Below, in pieces: positions 1 to 10,565 of a DNA stretch of 64,000 nt. A program made the position numbers and the translations under genes. Numbering within the stretch: the first letter of the stretch is position 1; each line of letters opens with the position of its first letter. Location: the NCBI GenBank assembly GCA_023078555.1, contig CM041198.1, positions 2,220,800-2,284,799 on the forward strand. The letters run 5' to 3'. The stretch comes from Ulva prolifera (lineage: Eukaryota; Chlorophyta; Ulvophyceae; Ulvales; Ulvaceae). Under the pieces are notes generated by a model. The model worked only from the letters and a program-made list of their open reading frames with translations. It did not search any database and was not told where the DNA came from.

Positions 1-17
1 TTATCTGGGTTTTGACG

Positions 18-352
18 TTTGGGGCCAAGCATCAGCTGATGAACCATCTAGAGCAAATCTCGTACATTTTTACTGATCGGCCGGCCTGGGTCAGCATGCC
101 TGATAGGCAACGGCACTGCTTCTGTATGTAAGAGCTGTAGGCTGCAGCCTGTACCTGCCATATACATGCATGTACATGTTTTCTATGGTGCCATCAACGC
201 AGCTGTGACAAGGCTTGGTGAAAATGCAATATTTAAGCACTGTATTTGAATTGCCAAATTTGAATTCCCGCGCAGGTGTGACAAGGCATATGGTGAAAAT
301 GCATCACAAGAGTTGCATGCCGCAACTGCCATGCCCAATTCATCACTTCTTG
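18..352. repeat. Interspersed repeat R3, copy 1
   Basis: A diverged second copy lies at about 16206-16412. Shared landmarks, in the same order, are 'tttggggcca', 'cactgcttct', 'aagagct', 'gcaggtgtga' and 'catgccca'. No coding potential or terminal repeats are visible. The element class is unknown. Confidence 0.5.
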
Positions 353-358
353 GGAATA

Positions 359-360
<2 letters not shown>

Positions 361-390
<30 letters not shown>
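361..390. repeat. Poly-G tract (30 G)
   Basis: An uninterrupted run of 30 G, 44 bp outside the left end of the hAT element. Similar runs occur at 30861-30888 (G) and 35504-35527 (C). Confidence 0.95.
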
Positions 391-392
<2 letters not shown>

Positions 393-434
393 GAGGATGA
401 CGCCGCGGGGAAGCAGCCCAAGCCGCGTCCTGAC

Positions 435-1340
435 CAGGGCTCTACAAGCCGGTTTTTTCTTGTCGGGGTAAACCGAAGCCATAGCCAATTTTTGTCGGGC
501 TGACCCCGAAAAGCACCCTGCTGGATATCGGGTTGCCCGCCGACCTCCTCAGGTTCTATCGGGCGTGTCAAAAACAATTTTCAGATGCCATTGGCTACCA
601 TGAACGCCACGACGATGAGCAAACGCTCGCTTGAATCAAGATTAATCTTGTAGCGCTCATACATGGCATTATCACAAGGCTTTTCGAGCCCAGCGGCAAG
701 GACCTGTGCTTCGGCTGCGCGCGTGTGGTTGTGTGAGTTCTGATGCTTCCTGAAGTCGTTCCCGTCCTTGAACCTGTATAGTTTCCCTTTGGAGCTTCCC
801 TTACAAGACTCACAAACAGAACAGGTCCAACAGTGAGCTTTATTGACCGGGCCTTGATACATACTCCATGGATACTCAAGCTGGCGTTCGCGAACTTTCT
901 GTTCAGACAATCGTGGCATATCGCCTGAGCGTTCCGCAGCCATCTTCTTCAAACAACTGGCTTCGTTGCTGCCCTGGTCGGCTGATGCACGAGTTTCGGC
1001 CGTGCGCCTGCGCTTTGGCCCTTGACCACTGAACCCGAACGAAAGCAAGGTCATTCTCGCAATGCGCAAGCAGCAAGCAACATTCTTGCGACTCACCTAA
1101 TGAATGCTCTGTAATTGCAATGTGCGTCCGGTGCCTTCAGGCCCGACCGGATTTGGGATCCCGACAAGCTGTCGGCGTTGGTCGGGGTATCCCGAAAAGC
1201 ACCATTGGCGACGTCGGGCACGCCCGCCGGCCCCCCCCCTGGCTTGTCGGGGAAAACCGACGACTCGCTTCGATCGCCGTCGGTTTTTTTTGCCTTTTTC
1301 CAATTTTTCGTCGGGAAACCGATGGGGATGTAGAGCCCTG
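435..1340 (-). mobile_element. Small hAT-type DNA transposon, TIRs and 8-bp TSD intact
   Basis: The ends are perfect 12-bp terminal inverted repeats: CAGGGCTCTACA at 435-446 and its reverse complement at 1329-1340. They are flanked by a perfect 8-bp direct repeat GTCCTGAC (427-434 and 1341-1348). An 8-bp target duplication and a CAGGG start are hallmarks of the hAT superfamily. Subterminal regions (about 450-560 and 1140-1320) share GTCGGG/CCCGAC-rich short inverted motifs, as expected for transposase binding sites. The only ORF inside codes for a zinc finger and no DDE catalytic domain, so the 906-bp element is non-autonomous. The perfect duplication suggests fairly recent insertion. Confidence 0.88.
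581..1096 (-). CDS. Zinc-finger protein carried by the hAT element (transposase N-terminus without catalytic domain)
   Basis: A 171-residue ORF entirely inside the hAT element. A basic stretch (PKRRRT, about residues 27-32) precedes a zinc-binding region at about 88-125. It carries CSVC, then 'FKDGNDFRKHQNSHNH', which matches the F-x-x-G-x-(N/D)-F-R-K-H-x-x-S-x-x-H pattern of the TTF/BED-like finger at the N-terminus of many hAT and ZMYM/C17orf113-like proteins. No hAT dimerisation or DDE motifs follow before the stop. It may be a DNA-binding remnant that could compete for the element's ends, or the first exon of a once longer transposase. Family assignment is inferred from the motif and the element ends. 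Confidence 0.6.
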   Translation of the reverse strand: MSRKNVACCLRIARMTLLSFGFSGQGPKRRRTAETRASADQGSNEASCLKKMAAERSGDMPRLSEQKVRERQLEYPWSMYQGPVNKAHCWTCSVCESCKGSSKGKLYRFKDGNDFRKHQNSHNHTRAAEAQVLAAGLEKPCDNAMYERYKINLDSSERLLIVVAFMVANGI

Positions 1341-1348
1341 GTCCTGAC

Positions 1349-2447
1349 ACCTCTGCTGACGGGGGGAGGGACAAGTCAAAGCCCCCGGCTGCTCCCGGCT
1401 GCTTTTGTAGATGAGCGGGGATGCCCGACATACTGTGATGCGCCACAGGATGCCTGCTGCAGCGTGCGGTGGGGACGGAGGGGACACACCACGCGTAACT
1501 GGAGGGTATACGTATATGCACTTCCGAGTCGGCTTTACCGGTGGCATGCGCCCTGTCTGACTATAGTATACGTGCTTCGGCAGAGCCTCGGTGGGAGGAT
1601 CCCCCACTTTAAGCTTGGGCAGATCGGGGAGGGGAGGCGCGCCGTCAATGCATTGACATGTCAATGCATGTGTGGAGCTGTGCACAGCTCCACATGTACA
1701 CTGCTCATGTGTGCAATGGCTTTAGCGGCTATACCCGACGGTTCGGGTAGAGAGTCGATGTAGCTCAGTGTCGGGATCTGCCCGGACAGCAGGAGCTCTA
1801 CATCAAGACATGTGTGATGGGAGGGCTGCTCTACTGTGACCTCTGAGGGGCGCAGATTACATGTGGGGTTCAGGTGGCAGTGATGATAGTCGCTGACCGC
1901 ACCTGGCAAGCAAATTTAAACCACCGCCAGAGCCCAGTGCTTCCCCGTTATAATTGGGACCGGGAAGAGATTACACCTGTGCCGTCAGGGGGCGGTCGAG
2001 GACAGCCCCTCTGCCCACTGGGCTGGTCTGATGGGCGCTTTCCCGGAGCCGGTCCCCCCATGCTGTAATCAGCGTGCCTCCGACCGTCATATGGATTCGC
2101 AGTAGCATACCCCACATGTCCTGATGGAAGCCTTGGGTCGTTGCATTGGACCTGTACACCATGATGGCATCTGGCCCGCACGGTGCCTCGGTCTGGACCG
2201 CCCGCTCAAAATCTCCTTGGCGCAGCTTCACACACAGCAGCTTCAAATGAATCTTTGCAGCTTTTTAGGGATCAGTGGCCGCCGCGATCTCGCGCAGCAG
2301 CACCACTGCCATGGACACGAAGGCTGCCATCATATGCATCCGGGACTCCGCTGCAGCGATGAAGCATGCTTCATCGCCACAACATTGCGAGCTGGCAAGA
2401 ACACACTATGTAATCATGCATACATACATACATGTGCCATACATGCG
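1349..2447. other. Non-coding stretch with a 24-bp perfect palindrome
   Basis: No convincing gene. Overlapping short ORFs on both strands look like composition artefacts. A perfect palindrome lies at 1671-1694 (arm TGTGGAGCTG around TGCA), just after a second palindrome GTCAATGCATTGAC. The right end (2421-2432) is an ACAT microsatellite into which the first LINE copy is inserted. Confidence 0.6.
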
Positions 2448-3937
2448 CCTCGCTGCGGCGGCGGTGAGCCAAAAGGCGTTCGCAGGAGGCCCCGAGTGCA
2501 TGCAGACGTACCGGGGGCCGCACGGGCAACAATTGCAGGAAACCTGGCAGGCCCTCAACGTCGCTCAGCAGCTCCATCCGGAGCTGCCCGGGCCGGCGAG
2601 CGGCGACACCATCGCCAAGGTGTTACCTGGTATGCAGCAGCGTATCACAAAGTTGGTTGCCCTGCGCCGCCGGGCAGCTCTGCTTGCCAGCCATGACGTC
2701 GCCACGCTCGAGGGTGCATGCAACTTGGCACGGCTTCGCAGCTGTGCTTGCCGTGCAGCCACCCTTTGGTTGAGCACCCTGCCGCTCTCCCAGGCGCTGC
2801 GCATGACTGACATTGAGTTCATGCTGTGCATCAGGTATCTCCTGGGCATGTCCCCAGCCCCTCCCAATGCGGTCGGCTCGCGCTGCGAATGTGGCACTCT
2901 CATACAGCCGCATGATCTCGATCACGCGATGAATTGCACACACAATGCGGGGACCTGGACTTCGCGCCACAATATCGTTGAAAAACAATGGCGCGAGATC
3001 GGGTCCCACGCGTGTGTGGCATCCACGCGCATCCCGCGCACAGCGCCGTTCGTCCGCGCGCGGCTCGCGGCCGCATCGAGGCAGATCCATGCTGGCCCGT
3101 TGGGCCCGCCCCCCCCTGCTCCGCCCCAGCCCGCCTCCCAGGTCGCGGGCCCTTCGCGTGGGGCAGCCTTGCCCGCGGCGCCGATGCCTGCAGCCCCGCC
3201 GCCGCCGCCGACCGCGCGCGCGGACGAGGCGCCGGCACCTACGCCTGCTCCGGCCGCCGACGCCGATGCTGGACACAGCGCCCACATGGGGCGCCACGCG
3301 CCAGACGCAGCGCAGGCTGCGGCCCTGGCGGCGGCGGCGGCGCCGGGTGGTCAGGATCCGGCGGGGCCTGGGGAGCAGGCCGCTGCCGCGCAGGCAACGG
3401 CGCTGGATGAGGTGTTCAGGGCAGTGGCCCAGGAGAAACTGGGGGACATCATGTTTATGCCGCCGGGCGACCCTTTGTGCATAGGAGATGTGTCGGTTGT
3501 GAACCCCTGTGCTGGTTCCTATTGCGGCCGTGCGGCCCGCGAGGACGGGGGTGCTGCGGAGACGCGGGACGTGCAGAAACGCACTGCTTATCGTTTGTAC
3601 GACCCTGATGCGTATAGTTTCGTGCCGTTGTCGCATGAGACGCATGGTCGCTTGGGGCGGCCTGCCATGAATCACTTGAATCGGCTGGCGGAGGTTGCGT
3701 CTCGGTGTGGTAAGGTGAACCGTGCTTTGTTTGTGACGAATGCTCTGCGCCGGTTGAGTGTGGCGTTGTGCAAGGGGAATGCTCTTGTGCTCCGTGCGGG
3801 GCTTCAATCTTTGGCTGGCATCACCGGCCGAGCTGTGGTACGTGCTCGTGCCCGGCCTAGTGCCATGACTGCGTGAGTGGATTTGCGTGTGTATTCCTGG
3901 CAACGGCTCACTGCCCGGCCTCTGTCCTTTGTAACTA
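2448..3937 (+). mobile_element. RLE-type LINE, 5'-truncated copy 1
   Basis: Nearly identical to 7132-8623 of the long copy. It is cut at its 5' end inside the ORF and ends at the common 3' end TTTGTAACTA followed by ACAT repeats. The coding part (to the stop at 3876) is open. It carries the CCHC-like knuckle (CECG...DHAMNC...RHN), a long A/P-rich linker and the endonuclease core: GDIM, then IGDVSVV, then a lysine in QKRTAYRLY, resembling the PD-(D/E)xK fold of restriction-like endonuclease LINEs. The 5' junction is in an ACAT-repeat tract (2421-2432). High identity to the long copy implies recent activity. The upstream extension of the open frame from 2275 is fortuitous. Confidence 0.85.
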
Positions 3938-3973
3938 CATACATGTGTATGTATGCATGATTACATACACATC

Positions 3974-4514
3974 ACGGCGCTGGATGAGGTGTTCAGGGCA
4001 GTGGCCCAGGAGAAACTGGGGGACATCATGTTTATGCCGCCGGGCGACCCTTTGTGCATAGGAGATGTGTCGGTTGTGAACCCCTGTGCTGGTTCCTATT
4101 GCGGCCGTGCGGCCCGCGAGGACGGGGGTGCTGCGGAGACGCGGGACGTGCAGAAACGCACTGCTTATCGTTTGTACGACCCTGATGCGTATAGTTTCGT
4201 GCCGTTGTCGCATGAGACGCATGGTCGCTTGGGGCGGCCTGCCATGAATCACTTGAATCGGCTGGCGGAGGTTGCGTCTCGGTGTGGTAAGGTGAACCGT
4301 GCTTTGTTTGTGACGAATGCTCTGCGCCGGTTGAGTGTGGCGTTGTGCAAGGGGAATGCTCTTGTGCTCCGTGCGGGGCTTCAATCTTTGGCTGGCATCA
4401 CCGGCCGAGCTGTGGTACGTGCTCGTGCCCGGCCTAGTGCCATGCCTGCGTGAGTGGATTTGCGTGTGTATTCCTGGCAACGGCTCGCTGCCCGGCCTCT
4501 GTCCTTTGTAACTA
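3974..4514 (+). mobile_element. RLE-type LINE, 5'-truncated copy 2
   Basis: Starts within the endonuclease region (ACGGCGCTGGATGAGG) immediately after an ACAT/ATGT-rich junction, and ends with TTTGTAACTA plus CATACA. It shares the GATGAG variant with copy 1, whereas the long copy has GATCAG, so copies 1 and 2 are closer to each other. It lies head-to-tail with copies 1 and 3. Confidence 0.85.
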
Positions 4515-4524
4515 CATACATGTG

Positions 4525-4750
4525 GCTTTGTTTGTGACGAATGCTCTGCGCCGGTTGAGTGTGGCGTTGTGCAAGGGGAATGCTCTTGTGCTCCGCGCGG
4601 GGCTTCAATCTTTGGCTGGCATCACCGGCCGAGCTGTGGTACGTGCTCGTGCCCGGCCTAGTGCCATGACTGCGTGAGTGGATTTGCATATGCAAACATA
4701 TGTGTATTCCTGGCAACGGCTCGCTGCCCGGCCTCTGTCCTTTGTAACTA
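4525..4750 (+). mobile_element. RLE-type LINE, 5'-truncated copy 3
   Basis: Only the last ~150 bp of coding sequence plus the 3' untranslated region, again ending TTTGTAACTA followed by CATACATACATAC. It differs from the other copies by a small insertion creating TTTGCATATGCAAA at 4683-4696. The three short copies plus the long one form a head-to-tail series separated only by ACAT-type repeats. Confidence 0.85.
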
Positions 4751-7700
4751 CATACATACATACAAGTTTTGTTGTGTTCCGTTAAAATCGTTAAAAGTGT
4801 CGTTAAAATCGTTAAATCGTTAAATCGTTAAAATCGTTAAAAGTGTTGTGTGTTTGTTGTTTTAGTTTTGTGCCGTCTGGCCGGTTCAATGGCCCGGTAG
4901 ACTGCACCGTTAGTGTGTCCGCTTTCAGCGGAACGAGTCCCTGCGTATGAGCTTTAAGTGTCCATATGACGGATGCAGCGCTAGTCTCTCCTCCCATTCA
5001 AGCCTGTTCACCCACATCCGAGGAATCCATCGCGACGGGCCGAGGCTGCCTACTGCCAAGCTGCACGATCTCAATGCCGCGTACTGCTCTCACTGTGGCA
5101 TATTCGGCTCCACCAAGACCCCTAAGGCGCATAAATGTGTGGGAGGTCAGAACAGGAGCTTGAGGTCAGGTCACTGCGTGCTGCCCACCACACATCCGGC
5201 CCGACAGCCCGCCCCAGCCCACGGGTTGGCAACCCGCCCCAGCCCAGCCCATCCCTGCCCAGCCCGCCCCAGCCCAGCCCGCCCAGCCGCAGCCCGCCCA
5301 GCCGCAGCCTGCCCAGCCTGCCCAGCCGCACCCCCATCAGCCACCCCGTCACTTCACCGAAGCCCCCGCCGCCGCCCACTACACCGCCCAGCCCAGGCCC
5401 TCCCCGAAGGTCCCGGACACCGTCCATCCGGAGTTCGGCGACGCAACGGCCGAGCTCCTCAGAGATTTCAACGATGCCAGCGACGCGTCAAACATCGACG
5501 GAGCACGAGTGGCCCTGGGCCGCTTCCTCGACTTCCCTGGTAAGGTTCTGTCGCTGAAGGGAGGGGACGGCACGGCGCGCCGCGCTCGTACATGCATCAC
5601 GCTGTTCATGGACGGCGAGGAGCCCAGGCTGGCGGAGCCCACTCCGAGCCAGAAGCGCAGAATGAATCAGAACCAGGATCGCCGCCTGGCGGGCTCCGTC
5701 CACAGGTCACTGAGCGACGGTAATGTCCGCAAAGGCGCGGAGAAAGTGGAGGCGCCGCCCATCGCCAGGTACACCCCGGAAGTGCATGAGGCGCTGCGGC
5801 ACCTGCATCCCGCAGAAGCGCTCCCCCCCGACACCCAGCCCGCCGAGCCCGCACCCCCGCTGCAAATCGACGAGGCGACGCTCCGCGCCCTGCTCGACAA
5901 GCTGCCGAAGGGCAGCGCTGCCGAAGGGCTAGCGGCCCAGGCCTGTCGGGGTGGACGTATGAGCACATCCGGGCTGCTGGCACGGCCTCCACGGCCGCAT
6001 TCACGGAGATTCACCGCTTCGTGAACGCGGCCCTCGCCGGCCGGCTGCCCACCTCCCGCGCTTGCTGGACTGCCGCCTCCTCCCGCAGGAGAAGCCACAG
6101 GGAGGCGTCCGCCCTATCGCCATTGCAGAGACGTGGCAGCGCCTGGTAAGCCTGTGCGCCATGACCCTGTGCAGTGGCCTGGGTGCCTCCCTCGCGCCGC
6201 TGCAGGTGGGGGTCGGGGTGCCAGGGGGCGCGCAGAACCTGGGCCATGCTGCGCGCGCCGTGCTGCAAGCGTGGGACGATGTCGTGCTTGTGCAGCTGGA
6301 CTGGAAGAATGCATTCAACATGATGTCCCGTGCAGCCATCTTGGAGGCCGTTGCGTCTCACAAGCCTGCGCTGCTGCCCTTCGCCACCATGCTTTACAGG
6401 TTCCCCGCAAATCTCTACATCGAAGGCGCACCGCCCGGCACCGCTGCAATCACGTCGCAGCGCGGCGTGCGTCAAGGCGACCCCATCAGCCCGCTGCTCT
6501 TCGCCCTGGCCCTCCAGGGCCCCCTCCAGGCAGTGCAGGCCCAGCACCAGCCACCCGGGAGGGAGGTCACGGCCGCCCTCATGGCGTATCATGACGACTG
6601 CACCATCGACGGACAGCGCGTGGACGCCGCCGCCGCATTCCGTGCGCTGGTCTCGGCAGCAGAGCCCCTCGGGCTGGAGCCCCAGCTGCAAAGTGCACGG
6701 CCTACTCGCGCGACCCCCAGCATGCGGGATCCGTCGCAGCCGCGCTCGGCATAACGCATGCCACGGAGGGCACCGTCATCACCGGCACGCCCATCGGCAC
6801 CCCGGCGTTCGAGTCGGCGCACGCGGAAGCGACGGCCGACAAGGTGTGCGCCACCATCGAGAAGATGATGCGCTTGCCCCTGAAAGCGCAAGACCAGTTC
6901 TTGCTGCTCGCGATGTCCTGCCAACGCCGTATGCTGCACTACGCCAGGGCGGTGCCGTGGGCGCACATTTCCGATCACATGCGCCGGACGGAGGCGTCTG
7001 TCCTGGCTGCGGTGAATGAAATCATGCGCGTCCCGCGGGACGACCTTCGTGCGGCCGCACAAGCCGTCCTTCCAGCGCGCCTCGGAGGCCTGGGCGTCAT
7101 GTCAACGCCGCAGGAGGTCGCGGACGGAGCGTACCTCGCTGCAGCGGCGGTGAGCCAAAAGGCGTTCGCAGGAGGCCCCGAGTGCATGCAGCCGTACCGG
7201 GGGCCGCACGGGCAACAATTGCAGGAAACCTGGCAGGCCCTCAACGTCGCTCAGCAGCTCCATCCGGAGCTGCCCGGGCCGGCGAGCGGCGACACCATCG
7301 CCAAGGTGTTACCTGGTATGCAGCAGCGTATCACAAAGTTGGTTGCCCTGCGCCGCCGGGCAGCTCTGCTTGCCAGCCATGACGTCGCCACGCTCGAGGG
7401 TGCATGCAACTTGGCACGGCTTCGCAGCTGTGCTTGCCGTGCAGCCACCCTTTGGTTGAGCACCCTGCCGCTCTCCCAGGCGCTGCGCATGACTGACATT
7501 GAGTTCATGCTGTGCATCAGGTATCTCCTGGGCATGTCCCCAGCCCCTCCCAATGCGGGCGGCTCGCGCTGCGAATGTGGCACTCTCATACAGCCGCATG
7601 ATCTCGACCACGCGATGAATTGCACACACAATGCGGGGACCTGGACTTCGCGCCACAATATCGTTGAAAAACAATGGCGCGAGATTGGGTCCCACGCGTG

Positions 7701-8623
7701 TGTGGCATCCACCCGCATCCCGCGCACAGCGCCGTTCGTCCGCGCGCGGCTCGCGGCCGCATCGAGGCAGATCCATGCTGGCCCGTTGGGCCCGCCCCCC
7801 CCTGCTCCGCCCCAGCCCGCCTCCCAGGTCGCGGGCCCTTCGCGTGGGGCGGCCTTGCCCGCGGCGCCGATGCCTGCAGCCCCGCTGCCGCCGCCAACCG
7901 CGCGCTTGGACGAGGCGCCGGCACCTACGCCTGCTCCGGCCGCCGACGCCGATGCTGGACACAGCGCCCAGATGGGGCGCCACGCGTCAGACGCAGCGCA
8001 GGCTGCGGCCCTGGCGGCGGCGGCGGCGCCGGGTGGTCGGGATCCAGCGGGGCCTGGGGAGCAGGCCGCTGCCGCGCAGGCAACGGCGCTGGATCAGGTG
8101 TTCAGGGCAGTGGCCCAGGAGAAACTGGGGGACATCATGTTTATGCCGCCGGGCGACCCTTTGTGCATAGGAGATGTGTCGGTTGTGAACCCCTGTGCTG
8201 GTTCCTATTGCGGCCGTGCGGCCCGCGAGGACGGGGGTGCTGCGGAGACGCGGGACGTGCAGAAACGCACTGCTTGTCGTTTGTACGACCCTGATGCGTA
8301 TAGTTTCGTGCCGTTGTCGCATGAGACGCATGGTCGCTTGGGGCGGCCAACCATGAATCACTTGAATCGGCTGGCGGAGGTTGCATCTCGGTGTGGTAAG
8401 GTGAACCGTGCTTTGTTTGTGACGAATGCTCTGCGCCGGTTGAGTGTGGCGTTGTGCAAGGGGAATGCTCTTGTGCTCCGTGCGGGGCTTCAATCTTTGG
8501 CTGGCATCACCGGCCGAGCTGTGGTACGTGCTCGTGCCCGGCCTAGTGCCATGACTGCGTGAGTGGATTTGCGTGTGTATTCCTGGCAACGGCTCGCTGC
8601 CCGGCCTCTGTCCTTTGTAACTA
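4751..8623 (+). mobile_element. Near-complete RLE-type non-LTR retrotransposon (R2/NeSL-like architecture)
   Basis: About 3.9 kb, with a 5' leader containing a run of GTTAAA(A)TC units (about 4783-4846), one large ORF region broken by frameshifts (4947-8562), and a 3' UTR ending TTTGTAACTA next to an ACATACATACAC tract. Architecture in order: an N-terminal C2H2 finger (CPYDGC...HIRGIH), a second CxxC...HxxxC motif, a proline/alanine-rich linker, reverse transcriptase, a CCHC knuckle and a restriction-like endonuclease. In known families this plan belongs to site-specific LINEs (R2, NeSL, CRE, Dong). Truncated copies occur across the window on both strands. Confidence 0.85.
4947..8562 (+). pseudogene. 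LINE polyprotein (zinc finger - RT - CCHC - RLE), at least four frameshifts
   Basis: Reading begins at 4947 (MSFKCPYDGC). The frame then changes within the proline-rich segment (about 5200-5405), near 5945, near 6055 and near 6690. Joining the segments by homology logic gives roughly 1200 residues. Reverse transcriptase signatures: GWTYEHIR (near 5950), 'VQLDWKNAFN' (near 6292), 'RGVRQGDPISPLLFA' (near 6470) and the catalytic 'AYHDD' (near 6585). The knuckle CECG-x(8)-DHAMNC is followed by RHN (about 7570-7660). The endonuclease core lies at about 8128-8280. The last segment (6844-8562) is open for 572 residues. The shifts make it inactive unless some are assembly errors. Confidence 0.8.
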
Positions 8624-8870
8624 CATACATACACACACCCCGTTCTCTGAAAATTTGCGGTGCGTGAGGAGATGGTTTCCTGCTGGCTGTACGCCAGCGC
8701 TGTTTGCTGCAACGGCTTTGACGGTCATGCGACGAGGGGCTGCGTGGTTGATGACTGGCTGCTGCCTTGTGAAGCTGGATGCCTGTGTTTTTTCTAATTG
8801 TGAAGACGCTTTTGAAGTTTCTCATGTGCAGTGCACTTGCCTGTAGTGGGTGTGCACTGGCCTGGTGAAT

Positions 8871-8933
8871 GAGTGGATTTGCGTGTGAGTTCCTAGCAAT
8901 GGCTCGGTGCCCGGCCTCTGTCCTTTGTAACTA
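8871..8933 (+). mobile_element. LINE 3'-end stub
   Basis: About 63 bp matching only the terminal 3' UTR (GAGTGGATTTGCGTGTG ... TTTGTAACTA), followed by ACATACACACACA. An extreme 5' truncation of the same element, inserted downstream of the long copy in another ACAY tract. Confidence 0.75.
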
Positions 8934-9171
8934 CATACACACACAAACACACCGACGCGGTTTCAATCATGTCTACGTTGCATAGGCATGCGTCTCACAT
9001 GCGCTCTGCAAAGCGTCTGCAGCGGTGCAGGTGGCCCAGCGCAGGAAGGTACCCCTTCCGAGGCCTGCCAAGGTGGCGGGCAGGACTGCGTGGATGCTAT
9101 GCATCAGAGACTGTCCTCCCAGGTGGTGACAACTTGAAGGACCCTACATACAGAAGTACCGCTGTGCGTTT

Positions 9172-9730
9172 TGTGCGGACGAGAACGTTGCAGTGCTGGC
9201 CAGCCGCACCGCGCTGCAGACCCTAGCCGTCGGCGACGCCGATATATCAATATCCCTCGCGCGCTGCATGTGCCCCTTGTGGCCGCCCTCTGGCCGCGTA
9301 CGGTGCTGCAAAGGCTCGAGCTGTCTGAATGCAGCCTGGCAGACGCGGTTGCGGCTCCGCTGGCGGCGGCTGTGCCGACCTGCTCCAGCTCACGTTGGGG
9401 TGCAGCAAGCTGGTTGAGCCTGCCGCAGAGGAAGTACTTCTAGTGTTGCAGGATGTCGCGCGACTGCCGCAGTTCAAGCTTTAAGCCTTAAGGAGCTCAC
9501 GTTTGTGGCCGCGGAGTGGGAGAAAGGGGCCAATCACGGCAAGAAGCGGCTCACCCGTCCAACGCACTATGCAGCCGTCGATGATGTGGGCAGCGACATG
9601 ATGAGCGTACAGTCGCTAGATCTCGGGCAGGACCGGCATCGTGCATCCCAGCTGATGCTGCATCCAGAGCGGGCGAGGTTGATAGAGCTCGCGGGAAGCT
9701 GCAGGTGGCGCTGAAGTGGTGTGATGGTAC
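9172..9730 (+). pseudogene. Leucine-rich-repeat protein relic
   Basis: Three leucine-rich units are readable only by changing frame: 'RTALQTLAVGDADIS' (from about 9208), 'LQRLELSECSLADAVAAPLA' (from about 9308) and 'LLQLTLGCSKLVEPAA' (from about 9380), then 'LKELTFVAAEW' (near 9488) and 'VQSLDLGQD' (near 9610). The spacing suits ribonuclease-inhibitor-like repeats. At least two frameshifts and a stop after 'QFKL' break it. No start or neighbouring exon could be identified. An unmodelled intron instead of decay is possible but less likely. Confidence 0.45.
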
Positions 9731-10565
9731 GGGAGCGGCCTGACGAGTGTTCGGTCGCCGCGGCCGGCCGGGCCCGATTACATGGAAGGTCTCCAAGCAT
9801 CTAGGCTTGATGCCTGGGTTGATCGCTGCAAACCGGCCCAAACCTGGTCCTGAAGCTATGGGTATGGCTCCTTCGGATTCCCCTGGGCGCAGAGCTGTGG
9901 TGATCCCGCCCCCTGTATAAATCTGCTTAGAGTGCGTGTGCATATGTGATCTGGCTGCCACTTGGGGTACAGATTTTGTGTCACGTGTGGCTGAGGCGCG
10001 CTTGCGGATATAAGGGGGTTTGGCAGGAAACAGTGGATCAATGACACACATTCAATGAAGTAGTACGTTTGTGTTCAATGAAGTTCCTGACGGACTCCAT
10101 GCATATGACGACCGCCGGTTCAGGGTTTCGGACTTGAGATGTAACGCCTGGTGTTGATGTGGGAGAAGGTAGCGCTGCGTGCTGGGCTGTGCGAGAGAGG
10201 TGGTGGGGCTGGCGGGTGGCAACTCCTCTCTGCTATCACGAGCGCCTGCCTAAGGGGAGCAGCACACCCATACACTGGATTAACACTGTGCAAGCCGCAC
10301 ATCCCGGCCGCTGCCGGGGTGTGGCTGTTCTGTGTTTCTGTGCTCAATGTTTTTGTGGGGTTCTGCCTGCCCCTCTAGCTTGTCGGTGTAGCTCGAACCT
10401 TTGATGCAGCATGCACACGTACACACGCTGTCAGGGCGGCCCCCGGCAGTCGGGCGGCCATGCTTGGCGGCCTCAGGCAGCAGTGTGTTGAGTGTGGCCC
10501 TTTCCTGTGGGTGTGGCCCTGTCGTACGGCGGCGGGCGTTGTGGTGTCAGCGGTTGTGTTGTTGT
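9731..10565. other. No gene seen
   Basis: Short overlapping open frames only. No domain, splice-site-bounded exon or repeat was recognised with confidence. Confidence 0.5.

Noticed and set aside
2275-2447. Upstream part of the open frame running into LINE copy 1
   Set aside because: Homology to the LINE starts at 2448. The earlier codons are flanking DNA and ACAT repeat read through.
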